A stretch of 37,006 nt of DNA from Terfezia claveryi (lineage: Eukaryota > Ascomycota > Pezizomycetes > Pezizales > Pezizaceae), in assembly GCA_015179025.1 (NCBI GenBank), contig WHUX01000365.1, positions 1-37,006 of the forward strand, read 5' to 3'. Every line of letters starts with the position of its first letter. The first letter of the stretch is position 1. The notes below the pieces were generated by a model, which ran no database searches, had not been told where the DNA came from, and saw only the letters and a program-made list of their open reading frames with translations. Below are positions 1 through 9,636 of this stretch, piece by piece. Made by a program: the position numbers and the translations under genes.

Positions 1-1594
1 CCTTTCATCCCCCCTTTAGGGAGATCTCCTGATCTCCTGGTCAGTGTATCCGGCTTACCCCCAGCTTTTCCAGGCTGATACTTGATCTTGAAGTTGAATC
101 AAGATAAGAACTCTAACCACCTAGCCTGCCGTCGGTTCAGCAGCTTAGTGGTGGTGAAGTACTCAAGATTCTTATGATCGGATAGCACCTCGATGATCCC
201 CTTGGCTGACTCTAGGTGTGGCCTCCACTCCTCGAATGCCCGCACAATGGCCATTAACTCCTTATCATAGATTTCATAATTACACTCCGCCGGGGAGTCC
301 TTTTTTAAGAAGTATGCCACTAGGTGGAGGATGCCATTATCGTCGTTCTGGGACAGGATTCCTGCGGTGACATAGTCGGAGGCATCGGTTTCGACAACAC
401 ACTCCTGTTCGGAGTTGAAATGGGCCAGGATCGGTGCTGAGTAGAAAGCTTCCTTGAGGTTCTGGAAGACGGATTGGGCTTCTGGATTCCAGTGGAAGGC
501 CCTTTTCGTTAGGTATGAACCAGCTTCTACCTTCGTTTTTGTCAAGGCCGTCAGGGGTACCGCGATCTTTGAGTATCCCAGGATAAATCGGCGTTAGAAG
601 TTGGCAAATCCTAGGAAGGCTTGCACATCCTTCAAATTGGCTGGGGTTTCCCACTCTTGGATTGCAGCAACTTTGGGGGGTTCCATCCTAATACCCTCCG
701 TAGTTATGATCAAGCCCAGGTACTTCACCTCTTGGACGTGGAATTCGCATTTTTCAGGCCTAAGGTACAGCCCAGCCTGCTCCAGCTTCTCCAAGACTTG
801 CCTGACATGGATTTTGTGTTCTGCTAGGGTATCCGAATAAATCAAGATATCGTCGAGGTAAGCCGTACAGAACACATCCAAGAAGTCTCGCAGGGTGTCA
901 TTAATGAAGTGTTGGAAAGAGGCCGGGGCATTGGTTAAGCTGAAGGGCATAACATTGTACTCAAAGTGGCCATAGCGAGTTCGGAAGGCCATTTTCCACT
1001 CCTCCCCCTCGGCAATCCGTACCAGGTTGTATGCCCCTCTCAAATCCAGTTTGGTGAACCATTTGGCCTTGGAAAGCCTGGCTAATGTCTCCTGGATTAG
1101 AGGCAGGGGATACCTGTTCTTGACCGTTATCTTATTCAGCCCCGATAGTCCACACATAGCCTAAGAGAACCATCCGATTTCTTGACGAATAGCACCGGGG
1201 CACCCACTGGTGAGGAGCTGTGGCAAATGAAGCTCTTGTTGAGGTTTTCCTCCAAGTACTTCTTCAAAGCTTCCAGCTCTAACCGGGACATTCCGTAGAG
1301 GGGCCCATAGGGAGGGGTCTTACTCTCTATTAGCAGAATAGTATGGTTATAGGGTTAGTGGGGTGCGAGTTTCTCCGCGGCCTTTTCCGAGAACAGATCA
1401 ATGAACTCGTAGTATTCATCCGGAACCAGGGACTTCCACTCCTCCTTAGGCCGCATCTTATTGATCTCCAGGTTCACCTCATATATAGACAGGGCATGAG
1501 CCTTCAGCTTGTGCCTCCTGGTGAGGTAAGCGAAAGCCCCTGCTCCGATGAAGCTAATATTCAGAGGTTTTTGGGGACTCGGGGGCATAGAGGG
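1..1594 (-). pseudogene. Gy-1 pol: reverse transcriptase and RNase H (broken)
   Basis: This is the polymerase part of the Gy-1 polyprotein. From 1588 downward it reads the linker and the start of RT ([20 protein letters not shown], then [23 protein letters not shown]). A stop lies at 1352-1354. A one-base loss near 1139 shifts the frame, after which RT continues to 594 with the catalytic [11 protein letters not shown] block and the [10 protein letters not shown] and NAPASFQ motifs. A stop at 591-593 precedes RNase H ([40 protein letters not shown]). The tail after RNase H leaves the window at base 1. Motif order and spacing are those of Ty3/Gypsy RT-RNase H. Confidence 0.92.
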
Positions 1595-1958
1595 GACAGG
1601 GGAAACTTATCTCCAATGGCACTGGGCAGGCATGCGAGGTCGGTAATCGCCCCAGAAGAGATAGGGCGGCCGTCGATAACATCAAGAAGGCAGGGAGTTT
1701 TTAGCTTGGAGGTTGGTATAGAGTTTTTACTGACGAAGGTCTGGTCAATGAATGCTATTCCTGAAGCACCACAATCTATGAGACCTGATGTAACCACTGT
1801 TTTATCATTGAACTTGACAGTTATAGGTACAACGAAGTGCTCGTCAAATAGGCGAGACTCATCAACAGACATAGATGTAGGCAAAGAAAACGCAGACACA
1901 GATAAATGACCCAAAATAGGTCCCTTGCTAGTGTCAGCAACTAGGCAAGGGACTCCGC
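1595..1958 (-). pseudogene. Gy-1 pol: retropepsin-like protease, C-terminally deleted
   Basis: The frame runs from the gag overlap (about 2067) and includes SAFSLPTSMSVDESRLFDEHF and then the aspartic-protease active site LIDCGASGIAFIDQ. As in Gy-A, the usual Ser/Thr of D-S/T-G is Cys (DCGAS), so this looks like a family trait rather than damage. After PSAIGD the sequence jumps directly to residues that lie just before RT in Gy-A. About 340 bp are missing, covering the protease C-terminus and the whole proline-rich linker. The junction (around 1590-1610) is out of frame with the RT part, so it inactivates the copy. Confidence 0.85.
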
Positions 1959-1965
1959 TTTTCCC
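1920..1965 (-). promoter_or_regulatory. Gy-1 gag-pol -1 frameshift signal (candidate)
   Basis: On the minus strand, GGGAAAA (1965-1959) is phased as G-GGA-AAA in the gag frame. A 5-nt spacer follows, then a perfect 9-bp stem GTCCCTTGC (1953-1945) / GCAAGGGAC (1928-1920). The gag stop TAG lies in the loop. The pol frame is -1 relative to gag. The arrangement is the same as in Gy-A at 15915-15960, although the flanks have diverged. Confidence 0.75.
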
Positions 1966-3150
1966 GACTCCTCTGGGGTCTCGGACACCGCATGTACGGC
2001 CAGGGAGCGATTCTTTCTCAAAGGACAGGCTGCAATGAAGTGATCCCCTTTTCCACAGGCAATGCACAACCCATTGTTGCGGCGACGTTCCCTCTCTTCT
2101 TGTGTCAGGCGGGGCCTTCCTGATGATAAATCCATGGGGGTGGTGCCGCCCACTACCAAGGATGGGTGGGCTGGCTTATTGGCTGTAGCTTGGGTCTGAG
2201 GGCTAGGGTTCTGGGGTCGAGTTTGTTGCTGGAGGTGCTGGGCTTTAACAGGAGGCCGATAGGTACTGGGGGCGCTGACCTGGACTCTCAACCTAGCCAT
2301 CTTTTGCTCCATCTTGGATGCCTGATCAATGAAACAAATCCAGGGTTTTAACATCTGGAGATTGGAGGAGGGCCTGTTTGAGCTCAATATTGAGGCCTTC
2401 CATGAACTGTTCCAGCTTCACCCGATCGTTCCACTCCACCTCTGCTGCCAACTTTGAGAATTCTACCATGTATGTTGAGAGGTCATGGCCCTTCTGTTTT
2501 AGTGCTCGGAGAGCGCGAGTTGCTGTACCCACGGGGTCTGGGTCTCTGAAGGCACGGTCGAGGATTGTGAGCAGAGCAGCAACATCAGGGAGGTTGAAGT
2601 GGTCATTGAGTACATAGGGTTGGACCTGGTCCAAAGCTCTGCCCTCCAATAGGCCATATACATAAGCTAATCGGTGCTGAACGGTAGGGAATTTTGCAGC
2701 ATCCCCAGTTAGTTTGATTTTGATAGAATTTTTCCAGGCTTTCAGGCGAGTCCTGTCACCATTGAACTTTGGTGGGGTAGGGAGATTCTGGGTCTTGGGT
2801 GCCTGTAGTGCTTGGGGTGCTGGAGCTGCTTGGATTGTGTCCAAGGCTCTATTCAGGCTCTGGATGGTCCTTCTTTCATTGATCAAGTCGTTCTGGGCGG
2901 TTGCGAGGTCAGCCTAGTAGGAGAGGAGGTCTTCGGTGAGTATCGTGACCTCATCATTGGTTCTGGTCTGTTTTTGTTGGCCTTCATCTATGGCTAATTC
3001 CAGTCGTTGGCCTAAGGCATTCGCCGCCAAGTATATATCGATAATAGTCTGACAATAGCTGCCAAAATCGGCCTGGTTCATGGGAATGAGTAGAGCTTGC
3101 CAGGGTCGAAATCTGGCTGTGAGCGCGGGAATGGTGTCTTGGGTAGCCAT
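1941..3150 (-). pseudogene. Gy-1 gag (capsid and zinc knuckle), with one stop and one frameshift
   Basis: The start is chosen at the ATG 3150-3148, 36 nt after the LTR, the same leader length as in Gy-A. The N-terminus (MATQDTIPALTARF) leads into a capsid-like region with PPKFNGDRTRLKAWKNSIKIKL, HRLAYVYGLLEG, AFRDPDPVGTATRALRALKQ and LAAEVEWNDRVKLEQFMEGL. A TAG at about 2914 interrupts it, and a frameshift near 2340 separates the C-terminal part. That part ends in the CCHC knuckle CIACGKGDHFIAAC and SGKAESLA before TAG at 1941. The knuckle fits C-x2-C-x4-H-x4-C, the usual nucleocapsid RNA-binding motif. Confidence 0.9.
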
Positions 3151-3185
3151 TGAGCGTACCAGTTGATCAGAGTGATCCAACATAG

Positions 3186-3677
3186 TATAATGACGGCTCT
3201 GGGGGCAAGGCGACCAAGGGGTACACCGCGGCAAGGCTAGGATAACATACACGTAGGAACGCTACGTGTGTGACCAGGGAGAGGCTGAGATGGGAGGCAA
3301 GGGCAAGTGGCAAGAGAGGCAGAGGGCAAGAGACACGAGATACGCGGAAGCAGTTGCCGCGAGTGTCAAGGAAGGCAGCTGTACTGCAGAGTTGTTTATT
3401 CGAGACAAGGATGTTCACAAGGGAGGTGCACAAGCTCTGGGGGAAGCAAGGTCCTGTATTAGGTATACAAGACGTTAGATGGGGATCCAACGAGAGGGCG
3501 GAGAGAGCAAGCTATATATACAGGCTTCCTTCCTGGCCAAGGCCACCGGAAGGAATAAGGTTCCCGAGACCCCTTATCTCGGGAACAGAGATAACAACGA
3601 TATCAATCAACAATAACGTGAGTCGGACGGAATTCCATCTGACTCTCAAACCCAGCTGGGAAAGGATGGTAGTGACA
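3186..3677 (-). repeat. Gy-1 5' LTR (492 bp)
   Basis: It is similar to the Gy-A LTRs along its length, in reverse orientation. In LTR orientation it starts AGTGACA-type at 3677 (TGTCACAACC in Gy-A is mutated here) and ends ..CATTATA at 3186 (CGTTACA in Gy-A). It is about 86 bp shorter than the Gy-A LTR because it lacks the doubled GACACTCGAACA/TGTTCGGGTGTC palindrome segment. The flank on the gag side (CTATGTTGGATC) matches the equivalent Gy-A leader. Confidence 0.88.
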
Positions 3678-3679
3678 AT

Positions 3680-4459
3680 CTTGGTGTATCGATACTTCCA
3701 TACCCCATAAATGCATATGTACCAGCAAATGAACGTCATGAGGTAACATCTAAAAACCTATATGACGCCAAGAAGACTCAAGCATCTCAAGCGAACAAAC
3801 GACTACCCAATACAGCCAAATTTTCAGTCGGACAACAAGTTATACTTTCCTCAGAAAATATCAACCTATCGAATGTCTCACCCAAACTCAAACCAAAATG
3901 GCAAGGCCTATTTCCCATTATTTCTAGTAATCGGAAACGCAATAACTATAGCCTAGACCTATCCAGTCAACCTGACCTCCACCTTATATATAATACTTTT
4001 CATATTTGCAAACTCAAACCTTACTATAAAAACGATCCTACCCAGTTCCCTCACAGACAATCTCAGGAACCAGGACCAATTCAAGATAATCGTTATGAAG
4101 TTGAAAAGGTATTAGAATTCAGAACAGCTCCTTGAACGGGAGAAAGAAAATATAAGGTCAGATGGCTTGTATACTCACCTAAACATGACTCCTGGGTAAA
4201 TGCCAAGGATATCACCACCGAAATTCTTCAAGACTTCTGGACGACCGGAAGCATGGAAGATACATTCAAGAGACGTCGAAGGACTAAAGGAAAACAAGGA
4301 CCACGAACCAGAGATGAGACCCGAGCTCTCATCCAACAAGAACAAGATAGAATTATGAGTCAAGGAAACACTAAGGATATTCATCTTAATGCTAATATAT
4401 TAACAATGCATCAAATCTTAGGATGTATGGAAACCAATATGGCAGAGCGAAAGAAGTAA
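3680..4459 (+). pseudogene. F1 pol C-terminus: integrase tail and chromodomain
   Basis: One frame runs from the Gy-1 border to TAA at 4457-4459, broken only by TGA at 4133-4135 (an Arg codon by context). It reads NERHEVTSKNLYDAKKTQA, KFSVGQQVILSSENI and LSNVSPKLKPKWQGLFPI, which is the typical end of a Gypsy integrase (the GPF/Y-type region). A chromodomain follows: YEVEKVLEFR, then KYKVRWLVYSPKHDSWV. A basic tail (FKRRRRTKGKQGP) closes the protein. Chromodomains of this position bind modified histone and steer integration into heterochromatin in characterised chromoviruses. That role is inferred here. Confidence 0.85.
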
Positions 4460-4477
4460 GAATAGGAAATCCTTCTA

Positions 4478-4487
4478 TATGGGGAAG
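4478..4487 (+). other. F1 polypurine tract
   Basis: TATGGGGAAG lies directly 5' of the LTR start TGTAATGG. This is the position of the plus-strand primer in LTR retrotransposons. Confidence 0.7.
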
Positions 4488-4690
4488 TGTAATGGAGAAT
4501 GTTATTTCATTGCTTATATAATTGATTATATACTTTTGTATTTCCTATATTACTACTAAGTTATGTAACTAAGCCTCTCGGTTGAAGGACTAGCCTTCTA
4601 CCACATCCTATTGCTTTATAAGCGTCCATAGCACACGGAATTTGCCATGGGAAGTTCCATGGCACTTGCCATATGAAGACACCCTCGTTA

Positions 4691-4827
4691 TGGCCGCGTG
4701 ACCTCTGTTTAAAGGCATGTGACTCATTACTATAGCCACATGACTATTGTTTAAGACGTGTGACTCATTACCATGGCCACATGACTATCGTTTAAGGAGT
4801 GTGACTCATTACCATGGCCACATGACC
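4691..4827 (+). promoter_or_regulatory. Tandem U3 repeats with TGACTCA boxes (F1)
   Basis: Three imperfect units of about 41 bp read CGTTTAAGGMGTGTGACTCA, then TTACCATGGCCACATGACTA. Each has TGACTCA, the binding site known for bZIP factors of the Gcn4/CPC1/AP-1 kind. They lie 80-190 bp upstream of the TATA box, as an upstream activating region would. Binding is inferred. Confidence 0.55.
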
Positions 4828-4905
4828 CCTTTTGTACAGCGCACCACCTTCTGGTGTGCCACCCTTTATTGTATTTATTTCCTTAGTCATCAGATCTCAG
4901 AGGAG

Positions 4906-4913
4906 TATAAATA
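4906..4913 (+). promoter_or_regulatory. TATA box of the F1 LTR
   Basis: TATAAATA lies in GGAGTATAAATAGGCCGC. The same sequence is conserved in F2 at 35207-35214, which supports it as the LTR promoter core. Confidence 0.65.
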
Positions 4914-5463
4914 GGCCGCTGTATTCCCTCTGGAATCCACAGAAAGACAAGAAGCAACCAAGCAAGCACTCAGAGCAAGCAAGCCTATATTCTGATCAGA
5001 TCAAGATCATATAGCTTAGATAGCACAAATCATATAAGATAGATTACACCAGTTAATTACTGTTCCCTTCAGGAACGTCCCACATAGTAATCTCCCTACC
5101 CTTCTGAGGTCTTACCTTAGCAGAACCGAAATATACAAACGTCCATGCCTACAGATATAGATTGTATAAATAGTACCGAATGAATACTGTCTAGTACCAT
5201 TCATTACACTCGTACTCGGAATTTTGTACAGAATTGCTGCCCAAAAAAGCATAAGAATGGGGGAAAATCGAGCAGAAGAAAAAAAGAAAGAATCAAAAGA
5301 AGACACACCTCAGCTTAAACGTACGCATATCATACATTTTCGTGGGTTGAATTCCCAAAGTCAGAATTCTCGAGAGCAAGCATTTTACTCTCCATTTTAT
5401 CACACATATAGGGAGCCCTACGTGTGCGATACCATATCTTCACCTACCAAAATCAAGAAAGCC

Positions 5464-6860
5464 ATGGAATCAAAGTCGCAGTCTCAGAATGTTCCTCAGC
5501 AATCTACATTAGCTACTGCTTTTTTGCTCTTTCCCCTTCTATTTTAGTTAGGATGTCCGTATTTTGATGGCACTGATGTTACTGATTTTTTGGTATAATG
5601 GGAGGGATTAACAATGGATTGGACTGACTTACAGCGTATAAAAAAAGTTTCTCTCTATTATGAGAAGATGATTGGTAAGTATATTAAGACGCTAGATTCA
5701 TATGTGGCTGGGGAAAGTTGGGACGATTTCGTGGTCGCACTTAAAGCGGAGTTTAAGGACAATAACAATGAGCAAATCAGGAATACGGAAACGTTCCTGC
5801 AGAATCTCGTCCAGAATATGAAAAAAGAAAAAGAACCTTTGGTGTCAGCTTATAGGACGTTCATTTTTGAATTCACGGAGAGATCGAATCTTCTAGTGAA
5901 TAAGCTAGTAATTAATAAACATACTCGAGTATTTATGTTTTTGCAGGCTTTTTCTAACAAAATAGGAGATAAGCTTTGCAAAGGATGCAAGATTGACATT
6001 GACGATACTGATTCAACTGCGACTATCTGGCTGGAGCTAAAAAAGGAGGCGTTGAAGGTATGTACGAAGGATGATTCACAGATGAGTAAGCTGTGGAAGG
6101 CTAAGAAGCAAATAGAGATGAACCCTTCAGTGAAGAATCTCCTAAAGCTAAGAGAGGAATTGAAACCAAAAATGGAGTGTAAAAGTCGTACAAAGGCCGA
6201 GCCGCTGGATGAGATAATGAAAATGATGAAGGATCTCCAACTGAGTAACATGGAAGCTCAGAAGAAGTTGGAAACTGACATTTTCGTTCCTAAAGAATGT
6301 CTTCATGAAGACTCCACCGCAGATAGCTCCCTATTACCCACGTAGACAATATGGAAATAGGGATTACCCTCCAAACTAGGCTGCATCGTTAGCGAATCGA
6401 ATTCGAGGATGTTATTGGGATGGTCAAATGCATAGGAAGGAGGAGTGTCAAGACTTAAAGAAAGCCATTGAGCGTGGAGAAGTCTACCAAAGAGATCGAT
6501 TCACGTATCTTAGATAGCAGTGTGTAGGAGATGAAGTTCTTATCCCTGTTCCGCATGAAGTTGAGGGAAGAATGAAGTGGCAAAAAGATTGGGTCCGAGA
6601 CTACCTGAAAAAGAAGGAAAGTGAGGTTTCAAAAGCGCAGTGTATTTTCATGGAAAATCAGGAAGGTGTTGATTGTAATGTCATTGAGGAAAGAACCAAT
6701 GGTAAACCAATGGTCTTCAAAGCATCAAAAGAAGAATTGATTGAGGAGAAAAGAATGAGAGATATTGAGGATGTTGGCGAAAGCAATCAAAAATCGAAAC
6801 AACCTTTCAACCCTTCCGTACCTCTGAGAATCCTGAAGCTCGGACAGAAGGATTAAAGTA
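5464..6860 (+). pseudogene. Element G gag (capsid and damaged zinc knuckle)
   Basis: A start at 5464 (MESKSQSQNV) is likely. After a stop near 5545 the frame gives YFDGTDVTDFL, then WEGLTMDWTDLQRIKKVSLY, KMIGKYIKTLDSYVAGESWD and a helical capsid region to about residue 240 of the 5614-6345 stretch. This resembles the Ty3-type gag of fungal Gypsy elements. A frameshift near 6300 leads to PQIAPYYPRRQYGNRDYPPN and a knuckle CYWDGQMHRKEEC in which the second Cys is missing compared with C-x2-C-x4-H-x4-C. The charged continuation VRDYLKKKESEVSKAQCIF ends at 6857. Further stops lie near 6378 and 6514. Confidence 0.75.
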
Positions 6861-7531
6861 AGGTTGATTCGAAGCAACCTAGGCAATCTCATGATAAGCT
6901 ATGGGCTACCTTGAGGGAAGAAGTGGATATTAAAGATCTTAGTAAAAGAACTCTGGATGCACCTGTACCAGGAGTAACCATTCGAGAGCTTCTATTGATT
7001 TTGCCAGAACTAATTCAACAATGGTTTAGTGTTAAGTAAGTTCCACCGATCAAAGAAAAAGCAGATGAACCAGATGCCATGGCATTCACTGTTGGTTGGA
7101 AAGAGGCGCTCAGGAAGCTATATGCGTGTGCTTCCCCTAAGTGCAAGGGTAGAGTTAAAGAGACGGAGTATGAGATGCTGATAGATTTGGGAGTGGAGTT
7201 GTGTTTGATGAGTAAAGATGTCTTTGAGGAGTTAGAATTACCCATTGATTTGGCTGTGGATTGGTCTGTTAGAGCAGCAAACAATCAAAGGATGAAGGCA
7301 TATGGAATTTGTTATGATGTTGAGGTAAGGATCGGAGGGATATCAACTAGATGTCGATTTTTTGTTATGGAAAACTTATCCCAGGACGTAATCTTAGGAA
7401 GGCCTTGGGAGAGGATGGTCAGGGCGAAGCATGATAATAGAGACGATGGGAGTTGTTATACTATGATACATGACGAAAAAGGAAATGCGGTGACATTCTG
7501 CTTAGTTCCATCTCATTATGAACGAAATTGA
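6861..7531 (+). pseudogene. Element G retropepsin-like protease
   Basis: The same frame continues after the stop at about 6857: LWATLREEVDIKDLSKRTLD and VTIRELLLILPELIQQWF, a second stop at about 7039, then the protease. Visible protease motifs are EYEMLIDLGVELCLMSKDVF (active-site loop), VRIGGISTRCRFFVMENL and QDVILGRPW (the ILG flap-end motif). The active site is D-L-G instead of D-S-G, which a single C-to-T change would cause. It ends with TGA at 7529-7531. This would process Gag(-Pol), but it is probably inactive as read. Confidence 0.75.
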
Positions 7532-8108
7532 AGTGAAGCCAGATGGATGAAGGCTTGCCTGAAGGTAATGGACAAGTTGATGATACTCCTAAGGATTCGG
7601 ATATTGAGTCCAGTAACCTAGGATGTGAGGTGTAGAAGGAAGTTTAAGTTAATGAAAACGGGGATGTTTTTACCTTAAAGATAGAAAAAGGGAAGCCGCC
7701 GAAGATTACGGAAGGAAAAGATGACATTTGCATAAAGAGCTTTACGCGAGTATCAGATTCGCTTAAAATGGGGGAAGGGTGGACTGACGAAGACTTTACA
7801 GAATGAAAGCATCCTAAGAAGACGTTGAGACGGATCTCACCTTCTCAAAAACAATCCTACCATTGTCTGAGATTCATACAGAATCTCAAAGAAGAAAAAC
7901 GAATGCACGAGAAAGGCTGGAGAATGCATGGGGAGATGAATGAGAAGAGAAGATGGGGGAATTGATGCCTCCTTAGCCTGCTGAAGAATTCCTCAGAGAA
8001 CTTGCACGGTTTGCAGAGAGGAATCCAGCATGGAATGATGCAGAGGCGAAAATGATGATAGGAGTAGCAGAAAGGTTAGCTGCTAAGTGAACCAAGAAAT
8101 ATAAGTAG
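7532..8108 (+). pseudogene. Element G linker after protease (decayed coding)
   Basis: There is no long open frame, but a protein-like frame is readable: DVETDLTFSKTILPLSEIHT, then RERLENAWGDE and PAEEFLRELARFAERNPAWN, ending near KRTKKYK-like residues. It is interrupted by TGA/TAG stops and at least one frameshift. In related Gypsy elements an Arg/Lys-rich linker of this kind precedes RT. Here RT does not follow. Confidence 0.45.
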
Positions 8109-8786
8109 GTGATGACAAGGGATATTGCCGCAAAGACGTACATGGAAAAGAAGCAATTGCGGGGAAATAAAATTCAAGTGGAGGTTGCTTCACTTGTATC
8201 TTCCTCGGCACCTCTTACACCCTCTCCGACAATAACTCTCACTCCTTTTAACAACCCTCCTCATGAAATCGACACCCCAAACACACAAGCAGCTATTGAA
8301 ATAGTTGCATCTCTCGAGGTGGTATCTCAAGACACCTCGCCAAGCAAAAAAGCCGAAGCACAGGCTGAGGTAGAAGTTGAGGTTGTTGAGGAGGGAATTC
8401 GGATAAGAGTGAAGATAAGAATGATGAGGTTGAGAAAGTTGGTGTGGCCAAAGACAAGGGGAAGAAAGTTGTTGGAAAGATTGTTGAAGCAAGGCCTGAA
8501 GTGGGAAGGCCGATGACGAGAAATAGGAGGAGAGAAGAAGAGAAGGAGGAAAAGAAGAGGAAGTTTAAGCTGGACATACCAGTTATCAATCTGGATTTTC
8601 ATGAGAGGGTAGATGAGCTTAAACGGAAGGCTGACGATAAGGAGGATAAGGATGATGCTTTGGCCGTAGAAGGGGCAATCAGTTCGTTGATGGCCGGGGA
8701 AGGGAGGCTAAATAAGGTGACGTTAGTGTAGAGGTTAGAGAAGTTATTGGAAGCTAGTAAGGCGGAAATGGTGGAAGATATGGATT
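8109..8786 (+). pseudogene. Element G 3' region, Lys/Glu-rich protein (unknown)
   Basis: Two overlapping frames form one damaged protein. 8109-8516 begins MTRDIAAKTYMEKKQLRGNK, then a Ser/Thr/Pro-rich segment and an acidic run AEAQAEVEVEVVEEG. A frameshift near 8450 continues with GKKVVGKIVEARPEVGRPMT, RRREEEKEEKKRKFKLDIPV and FHERVDELKRKADDKED, ending with TAG at 8729-8731 and a readable tail to 8786. The highly charged helical composition suggests a coiled coil or nucleic-acid-binding tail. I do not recognise the family and assign no function. Confidence 0.45.
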
Positions 8787-8953
8787 AGGGAGGTTTCTTT
8801 TGTTATTACACAAGTGCTAGATTGTTTTGGATATTTTATTTATTTCTTTTGTAGATGTATTTTTTTGCTTTTGCTACAGGGAAAAAGGGTGAAGAATTTG
8901 TTGTTTAGGGAGTTGGATGGATATTTAGGTGGTAATGGGGCTGCCTAAGTTTT

Positions 8954-8968
8954 AAGAGGGGGGAGGAA
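8954..8968 (+). other. Element G polypurine tract
   Basis: AAGAGGGGGGAGGAA is a 15-nt all-purine run directly before TGTGGTGG. This is the expected plus-strand primer site and marks the start of the 3' LTR. Confidence 0.75.
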
Positions 8969-9418
8969 TGTGGTGGCTAGGAAGTTATTTGTGATGAGGG
9001 TAATAGCAAAAGTTATTTTAGCTTAGTTTGTTAGCCTTGCTAAAAAGGGAAAATATTATGCAGGGGAATTCTTGTACTTGGACACACTCATTAAGAAATA
9101 TATGCATCATTTTTACGCGCACAAGGAAAGTGCCAGAATCTTTGCTCTGTTACCTTAAGATGATTGATAGCCAGCTTCGTATACCACTGTCGGTTGTCTT
9201 TTACTTTTTCTTGAGGCTTTACTCTATCACTTACGTTTATCAAGACATGTAAGTCTTAAGAACCACTTATCTCTCGTTGAGATTGATCCTCGCTTATAGG
9301 ATATTCGCTTATCGTAAGAATACTCCCTGACGATTCTGCGAGATACTAGTGGATTCCGCCAGCTCATTCGACTCTCCGGACATCTAAGACAGTAATAGTC
9401 ACTCTGACTATTTGCGAT
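8969..9418 (+). repeat. Element G 3' LTR (right end uncertain)
   Basis: It starts TGTGGTGGCTAGG immediately after the polypurine tract. No second copy is in the window to define its end. Minus-strand B1 protease homology begins at about 9419. A plausible ..AGTCA end lies near 9405. No coding content is seen in this 450-bp stretch. Confidence 0.5.
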
Positions 9419-9632
9419 CTTCTTTATAACGAAAGTCTGGTTAATAAATACTATCTCTGAAGTACCACAATCTATAAAAGCTAATATAACCACTGTTTTA
9501 TCATTGAACTTGATAGTTATAGGTATAATGAAGTGCTCGCCAAACAGGTGAGACTCATCAACAGACATAGATGCAGGCAAAGAAAATACAGACAAAGATA
9601 AATAACCTAATGCAGGTCCCTTGCTAGTGTCA
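9419..9632 (-). pseudogene. B1 protease N-terminal part
   Basis: It reads MSVFSLPASMSVDESHLFGE, then VILAFIDCGTSEIVFINQTF. This is the same active-site block as Gy-A (LIDCGASGIAFIDQ) with substitutions, including the conserved DCG. The homology stops after FVIKK at about 9419. The truncation is a breakpoint rather than a stop. Confidence 0.75.
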
Positions 9633-9636
9633 GCAA

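Larger units (their letters stand above)
1..3677 (-). mobile_element. Gy-1, Ty3/Gypsy chromovirus-lineage element, truncated by window start
   Basis: In minus-strand order the element has a 5' LTR (3677-3186), gag (from 3150), protease, reverse transcriptase and RNase H. It runs off the left edge just past RNase H, so integrase and the 3' LTR are not visible. The gene order and close protein similarity to Gy-A (14127-23167) place both in one family. The right LTR edge abuts the integrase reading frame of F1, so Gy-1 was inserted into F1. Only one flank is visible, so the target duplication cannot be checked. It is a dead copy: gag has a stop and a frameshift, pol has stops and a frameshift, and part of protease plus the proline linker is deleted. 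Confidence 0.93.
3678..5208 (+). mobile_element. F1, 3' part of a second Ty3/Gypsy chromovirus family
   Basis: The fragment reads integrase C-terminus, chromodomain, polypurine tract and 3' LTR. Everything upstream was separated by the Gy-1 insertion at 3677/3678, which lies inside an open reading frame. Its LTR is the same family as the 5' LTR of F2 at 34820-35499. Together the two partial copies show both ends of this family: LTR and gag at 34820-37006, integrase, chromodomain and LTR here. Confidence 0.88.
4488..5208 (+). repeat. F1 3' LTR (721 bp)
   Basis: It begins TGTAATGG and ends CATTACA. It aligns along its length with 34820-35499 (680 bp); most of the length difference comes from one fewer internal repeat there. 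It contains three tandem units of about 41 bp each carrying GTGACTCATTAC (TGACTCA at 4720, 4761 and 4802) and then a TATA box at 4906. Confidence 0.93.
5209..9418 (+). mobile_element. G, Gypsy-like element with gag and protease but no RT or integrase
   Basis: After the F1 LTR the plus strand reads gag, zinc knuckle, protease, a linker, a Lys/Glu-rich tail, a polypurine tract (8954-8968) and the start of a 3' LTR (8969). No RT, RNase H or integrase motif (YLDD block, TDAS, HHCC, DDE) is seen between protease and polypurine tract. It could be an internally deleted derivative or a non-autonomous LARD-like family. The 5' LTR is missing, probably lost where F1 joins. The right edge near 9418 is where B1 protease sequence begins and is approximate. 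Confidence 0.75.

Noticed and set aside
1343..1909. A 188-residue plus-strand frame
   Set aside because: It is antisense to the protease and RT start of Gy-1, which has clear motifs on the minus strand.
5850..6251. A 133-residue minus-strand frame
   Set aside because: It is antisense to the element G capsid region, and its composition is the complement of Lys/Glu-rich codons.
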